Origin: Rhipidocladum racemiflorum
Lineage: Eukaryota; Streptophyta; Magnoliopsida; Poales; Poaceae
Direction: 5' to 3'
Length of the DNA: 64,000 bases
Assembly: GCA_036346355.1 (NCBI GenBank)
Contig: CM070585.1
Location: 2,371,001-2,435,000, forward strand
Made by a program: the position numbers and the translations under genes. Of the stretch, positions 58,731 to 64,000 are shown in pieces. Positions within the stretch are counted from its first letter, which is position 1; every line of letters begins with the position of its first letter. Below the pieces are notes generated by a model. That model had not been told where the DNA came from. It searched no databases and saw only the letters and a program-made list of their open reading frames with translations.

Positions 58731-59532
58731 ACGAGTACTCCTATCTCGCGCCCCTTGCGTTCTTTCCAATAAAACATTCCCCCTCCTCGTGTTTTGTCCT
58801 CGCTTTATCGAGCGAGCATCAACTATGAACAAACTTATCCGACAAGTACGTGCGCACCATTTCCCTTGGCCCCCGGCCGGATGCTCGCCCAATCGTCCAC
58901 TTTCCACAGTAGCTCTTCACTGTATGCGTGGTCGGGCGCGAGCATCCACTCTAAGCCCGGTTCAGTGACCTCTCGGGTATGGCGGCTCTACGTATTGTTG
59001 GTTTAAAGCTCATCTGCTCTGTGCTCACACTTCTTTCGACACAACCGACCTATTTAAATCATTCAAAAAATCGTTACGACCAAAGCAACCCTTAAATTTT
59101 CCCATGAACAAACTCGTGCTCGCAACAGTGAGGGCACGACCTTTGTCCATGGCAGGGGCTCTGTATGATAGGAACGTTCCGTCCCTTCTTCCAAGGATCC
59201 TTTGCTCGTATCTATGCTATATGCTCTTATGCAGGAACTTGTTTTCTTTTTCTGCAGAACCGGGATCATGTAAGCATATGTTGAAGGCGAACTTGAGAAA
59301 AACAGGCAAGGACCCAGGCACCTGCGAGTTTGCTCATTTAACCCAAAAGGTTGTTTTCTTTTTTACAGGAGTTACACGAGCTAAAAATCGAAGAAGAGCT
59401 AAGTCCTACGCTCGGCACGAAGGCGACAAGCTCCTCCTTAAGGGAGTCGACCTTTGCCTCGGTACAAAACTTTCGCCGAGCGGCCACGACCTTGGCCGCT
59501 GTCGGCGTTGCACCTCCTTGAGCTGGGACTCT
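58731..59532. other. R4 spacer between integrase and antisense region
   Basis: Non-coding. TTTCTTTTTCTGCAG and TTTCTTTTTTACAGG (about 59244 and 59355) form part of a two-copy unit of about 110 bp. No gene is recognised. Confidence 0.45.
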
Positions 59533-62500
59533 TCAGCTCCGAGCTCGGCTGGAGGTCGGCCTTGTAGTCGGGACCTCCTGCCGCGACTTCCCCAGCTCCT
59601 CTTCGAGGTCGGCACACTTCTGTTCTGAAGTGTTCTTCGCCGTCTCGCTCTCAAAGAGCTGGTCCCGAAGTCTGGCGATGAGACTCTTCGCCAACTCCAG
59701 CTCCTTTAGGTCAGCCTCGCGCACCTCGGAGACCCGACGCTCGAGATCGGCGATCTTGGCGTCTTGCTCGTGATGGTACGCCCAGAACTCCTCTGCTGGA
59801 ACTGCGGAGGCATCGATGTCCTCCATAGCCTTCGCAGCAAACTTGGAGCAAAAAAGAAGAAAAGGGAAGGAAGGTCAAGAAGAACCCCTTGAAAATTGCT
59901 CACCTCATGTAAAAAGTTAGAAGCGAAGCGCTTACCAGAAGAGCCCGGCTGACCAGCTTGTCTTGAAGCCGGCGGTCGGTAGCGCCGGCTCGAGAAAAGG
60001 ATTAACCCACGCAGGCCATCCTCGATCCCGAGCCGCACGTCGAGGATCTTGCCCCTCCTGGGCACTGGTGCTCCCGGAGGGCAACGACGCTTCCTCAGCC
60101 GACCAACCCGGGGCGCCTTGAGGTTGGTCTTCTACGTCAACAGGTGGCTCGTGGCCGCCTTCCTCCTGCCCGGCCGCTGCGCTCGGGGGCTGGACGCCGA
60201 CTGCCGCTTCCGCCCCTTGCACTTCCGCGACCGGAAGCAATGGGAGCTCCACGCCCGGAGGCGATTGGTCGAGGACGACCACCTCCGGCCCATGGTCCGC
60301 GGCCGGGGGCAGCTGGTCATCAACGACCACCTCCTCTTCGTGGTCCGCGGACGGAGGCAGCTGGTCGGGCTCGGCGATCGCTTCCGCGGCTGGAAGTGGC
60401 CGATCGATCACGACCGCATCTCCCCCTTGGTCCGCAGTTGGAGGTGGCTGGCCGGCAGCGACCGGCTCCTCCTCTTGGCTCGCGGCCAAGGGCGGTGGGT
60501 CGAAAGCCACCACCCCTTGACCATCGGAGCCCGTCACTTGGGGCTCGCTTGCGCTTACCCCTTCGCAAGGGACCAAGGCCAAGGCTTCTTGGTCCTCAGC
60601 CCCCTGCGGCTCTTGCTCCTCCGCGGCTGGAATAGGTCCCACGTTCGCTGAAGGAAGCTCGGGCCCCGCCGAGGGAAGCTCGGACTCCATTGAGGCCGCA
60701 GCTGGCACCGACTCCTCCCCCGTCTCGGCCATCACTTGGTCGACGACGCGGTCGAGCTCGGCGTCAACTGCAGAGTCGATAATCTCCTCAGCCATCTGAC
60801 GGAAGTCCAAAAGCAACATCCGAGCTATCACGCCCACGCCAAACAGGGTGGGGTTAGCGAAAGAAAACCGCAAGACAAGAACGAGAACAAGAGAATGAAG
60901 CAGAACTTACCTTACGCCCGGCGAGCGGCGCCATCCTCCTCGGCCTCCTCGCCGGGCCCACGGGCGACCTGCCGCGGCGGCCTCGTAGGCCTCGGCCCAC
61001 GACCACGACGCGCTCCTCCGGCGTCGGCCGGGCACGTGCCATCGCCAGGTCGACGTCGTCCATGTCGACCTCTTCCAGCGCCGAGGTTGTTTGAGAGGTC
61101 GACCTCCTGCTCCTTCTGACCAGAGCATAGGCGGCCTCCTCTTCTTCCTCCTCGTCGGGACCATCGACCACCCGAGTAAGATGGTCCTGGAGGGCCTTGA
61201 TCTGCCTCTCCAGCCGCTCCTTGGTCGGGAGGGACCTGGCCTCCTTCTCGGCCTTCCTCGCCTGCTCGGCGAGCTGTTCCAGTCGGCCCATCATCTCCGG
61301 CCTCCTCCGTTTGAAGTCATCATACCCAGGTCGAGTTAAACACCTCCTGGCGGTCGGCGTACTCAAGGTGCGGCGTGGGGGTCTGGTCGAAGCTTCGGCG
61401 CTCGGCCGCTTAGCGCGGGAGGCGAGGCGGATGCTTGGCGGCCTCGACCGCCGACCTCTTGCGGGAACCCACTGGCGGGTGCTTTGGCTCTTCTTTGCGG
61501 CGGCCGACAGCGAGTCAAGGGCGACCTTCTCCTGCAAGCGAAATAGGGAGAGATAAGCTCGGGAAACATGCCCTCGAGCAGGCGAGGAAGATGTACTTAC
61601 GCGTCGCCGCGGTCAAAAATGTTCTTGGGGACCTGGCGATTGGGCGTCGGCTCCTTCTCGCCAGGGCACCAAACATCTCGGCGACCCTCTCGTCAACCCA
61701 GTCCGTCCTCGGAGCTGCGTCACGACCGAAGATTAAAACAAAGAAATATATAGCACCGATCACCAGAAAGCAACGATGCTCGAGAAAAGGTCGAGGAACA
61801 TACTGCGTTGTCCTCGCGGGTGAAGTCATGCCACCGGTCACCTCGAAGAAGGGTGCTCGCGGCGCCTCGAGGGGATACAGGTTGAAGGTAAAGTCGGCGA
61901 TATCCGACCAGTGAACCCCATCTGGGCAAGCTCACCGATCGTCCCGAGCACCCGCTCTTCCTCGGGTTACCGCGGGCGCGCCGTCTCGATGGCGGAGCGT
62001 CCTCCCGATATAGACCAAGCGGGACCCCTCGCCTTCTTACGGTAGAACCAGGTCGGCCCAACCCGACACCGAGTCCTTGAGCAACGAAGGGTACTCGTAT
62101 GGTCGGTTGGGCCGGAGGCGAAGATAAACGCGCCGTGAGCCATCGGCCCGGTGCGGAAGGGGGAATAGAAGTGAAAGAAGAGGCTAGCCGTGGGTAGGGC
62201 TGGAAAAAAAGCTCGTGGCTCGTGGCTCGGCTCGGGCTCGCCCGAGCCTGGCTCGGCTCGCACAGGCTCGTGGCTCGGATCGAGCTCGAGCCGAGCCTGT
62301 TTTTCAGGCTCGCAAAACAACGAGCTCGGCTCGGCTCATGGCCGACTCGCCGAGCCAAATTGGCTCGACGGCCCAGCCCATGCAGGGAATTTAGTATGAC
62401 TAATGACTTATATTTTTAAGAAAAAGATGATGAAGATGATGTTGAGACAATTCCATTTCATACAAGTGTGATAGAGAGCAACTAAGCAACTACTATTAGT

Positions 62501-63026
62501 TAGTAGTAATTAGTAAGTTAATATTATTCACTGCAAATACATGAATTATTGTATAAATATTTAATTTTTTGATGAAATGTTCTGGCTCGAGCCAACGACT
62601 CATGGCCGAGCACGAGCCGAGCCGGTTTTTTGGGCTCGCCTCGGGGCGCCGAGCCTGGCTCGGCTGCTATTGAGCCGCCGCCGAGCCGAGCCGGGCTCGG
62701 CTCGGCTCGTTTCCAGCCCTAGCCGTGGGCACTACACCCACGTAAGCCTCGCAAAGATGGGAGAAGATTGCGAGAGAAAGGATAGAGTTGGGGTGGAGAT
62801 GAGAGATCTCGCACCCGCAGAAGGCAAGCACGGAGGCGAGGAAGTCGCTCTCGGGCAGACGAAGCCCGTTGACGGCGTACAACTCGCAGGAGACGATCTC
62901 CGTCTCCCGCGGTGCCGGCGCCGCATCGCCCCCAGGCACTCAACCCGAGCCTGGGTCGACGTACCCCTCGTCCGTGAGCACCTGGAGCCTCCTTCGGGTC
63001 ATCTGGCTAACCTTGAAACGCGCCAT
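59533..63026 (-). pseudogene. R4 antisense gene with PF04195-like domain (broken, split by a MITE)
   Basis: Read from an ATG at 63026 (MARFKVSQMTRR). At 62939-62730 it shows ETEIVSCELYAVNGLRLP, then VLAFCGCEISHLHPNS and LAIFSHLCEAYVG, the PF04195-like block, clearer here than in R3. An hAT-type MITE (62195-62721) interrupts it directly afterwards. Farther along, 61537-60854 is basic and helical (RLEQLAEQARKAEKEARSL). 60873-59932 is a long acidic, Pro/Val-rich stretch. 59826-59533 is a coiled coil (AKIADLERRVSEVREADLKE). Some segment ends may be exon borders. Function unknown. Confidence 0.62.
62195..62721. mobile_element. hAT-type MITE with GAGCC-rich inverted repeats
   Basis: TAGGGCTGGAAA at the left and TTTCCAGCCCTA at the right, flanked by GCCGTGGG at 62187-62194 and 62722-62729, an 8-bp target duplication as for hAT elements. 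Each arm of about 150-200 bp is made of GGCTCG/CGAGCC words. The middle (62395-62575) is AT-rich. Length is 527 bp. R3 has no insertion at the matching place. Confidence 0.88.
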
Positions 63027-63442
63027 GACCAAAGAAGGAAGGGGAGCGAAAAGGGTTCTTGGGCGCTAGGGCTCTTGGAAGATTTTTTGGCCGAAGACGA
63101 GCAAAGAGACACAGTGTGACTCTGACCTCTCTCGGTAGAAAGGGTTAAAGAGACAGCGAAGGGACAGGTTAAAAATCGCCGCCTATCACGTAGCGACACC
63201 TGGCCGAAGAAAGCGCGCTTTCCGAGAAACTGCCGTACCGTTGCAGGGAGGCTTCTCAGAAAGGAACCGCAGAACAACCAAACGACGCGCCCACGCGGAG
63301 CAAGCACGCGGCGGGTAAAGAAGTTCGTCTCCCGACGTAAAACGGTCGTGAGCCACGACCAAAAGAAATTCAATCCCTCCTCAAGTCTTCTTAGGCTCAA
63401 GGGGAAGCCCGAGAGTTCCCCGCTTGAACCTCGGGGGCTAGC

Positions 63443-64000
63443 TGTCGGGGATTGGCTATCTGGCAAAAGTCCACGGTACCCCCGTGAAAAGCCAAGCCCA
63501 TCGACCAAACAATACTGAAAGAAGATGCTCGGGGGCGTGAAACGAGCATCCCTCCTCCTCCTACGAGCATACGGTCCGCACCTTTGCTCACGGTCACATC
63601 AAACACCACCCGCACGAGCAAGCATGCTCGTAAAGACCATGACCTACCCAGGTATTTGGTCGGTGGGCCCAGCGGCCTTCTACGAGGAAGGAAGGAGGCA
63701 ACTAATCAGCCAAAGATCAAGGGAAATCTTACCCGAAATTCAAATAAAGCGCAAATCAAGGACGGCGGATCGCGGTTATGAATACGTAGCGCGATCCCAG
63801 GAGGTAGTTACCTTCTTTGTATCTCTAGTCGTAGTATTTAAACCCCTCAAGATCTCAGAATAGGAGGGATCCCAAGATAGAACTCAATACACTGGAGTAG
63901 GGCTATTATCTCGGCGGTGAGAGGCCCGAACCAGGATAAACACCGAGTCCCCCCTTTTCTTTTCTCCCGACCTCGGCATCGCTCGAACGACCTCCTTGGC
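63443..64000 (+). repeat. R4 3' LTR (cut by the window edge)
   Basis: Starts TGTCGGGGATTGGCTATCTG after CTCGGGGGCTAGC, where the polypurine tract lies. It matches the joined 5' LTR throughout. By comparison with the 5' LTR about 76 bases are missing at the right edge. It carries the uninterrupted site into which R3 inserted in the other LTR. Confidence 0.93.

Larger units (their letters stand above)
40734..64000 (+). mobile_element. R4: Tat-lineage Ty3/gypsy element, split by R3, right end outside window
   Basis: The 5' LTR is 40734-41035 plus 52488-52819. The internal region runs 52820-63442 and the 3' LTR starts at 63443. Between the LTR halves lies R3 with its own target duplication. The TGGCGCC primer-binding-like site is at 52822-52828. 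The order gag, protease, RT, RNase H, archaeal-type RNase H, integrase is followed by about 4 kb with minus-strand coding, the Tat layout. The 5' and 3' LTR copies differ at only a few sites over the first 300 bases, so the insertion is fairly young. Confidence 0.92.

Noticed and set aside
60049..60651. 200-codon plus-strand frame in R4
   Set aside because: Complement of the acidic Pro/Val-rich stretch of the antisense gene. No domain and no promoter.
1..64000. CRISPR arrays, bacterial operons or organelle DNA
   Set aside because: No regularly spaced identical repeats with unique spacers, no Shine-Dalgarno-led gene strings and no plastid or mitochondrial genes. Introns and plant transposons mark it as nuclear plant DNA.

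Overview
This is nuclear DNA of a grass (Poaceae). The evidence is intron-bearing genes with GT/AG junctions and TATA-type promoters, Tat-lineage Ty3/gypsy LTR retrotransposons, an L1-type LINE, Stowaway and Tourist MITEs, and a tRNA-Ala-derived relic. The Stowaway family looks panicoid-like to me, but the species cannot be fixed from sequence alone. I find only two convincing host genes. Most of the rest is mobile DNA in several nested layers.

Layout. 1-9145: 3' part of a degenerate Tat-lineage Ty3/gypsy element (R1), with gag/protease, RT, RNase H, archaeal-type RNase H and integrase on the plus strand. A minus-strand plant-mobile-domain gene with its own TATA box follows, then the 3' LTR. 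9146-11400: MITE and short tandem repeats. 11740-13669: RNase T2-like gene 1 (four exons, 256 aa). 13670-16458: no gene recognised. 16459-21250: 5'-LTR/gag/protease piece of a Tat element (R2), then an inverted integrase relic. 21890-22370: GAAACTTA-rich direct repeat. 22892-28181: duplicated block A. 28182-31971: 5'-truncated LINE inserted in block A. 32583-34555: RNase T2-like gene 2 (four exons, 251 aa). 36112-40585: duplicated block B. 40734 to the right edge: Tat element R4, whose 5' LTR is split by a complete Tat element R3 (41036-52482). R4 also carries an hAT-type MITE and runs off the right edge inside its 3' LTR.

Function and history. Both RNase T2-like proteins keep the secretory signal, cysteine framework and intron positions of plant class I (S-like) RNases. 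Both have lost the histidines of the two catalytic motifs, so they are probably secreted non-enzymatic proteins. Blocks A and B look much more alike than the two genes do. I infer a recent duplication of a unit containing block plus RNase gene, which predicts another gene-2-like copy to the right of R4. Because A and B supply empty sites for each other, several insertions can be defined to the base: the LINE, a Tourist-like MITE, a 998-bp TIR element, and a solo LTR inside a Stowaway.

Caveat. R3 and parts of R4 contain many one-base frame breaks, and the two R3 LTRs differ mainly by small indels. Some breaks there may be consensus errors rather than true decay.
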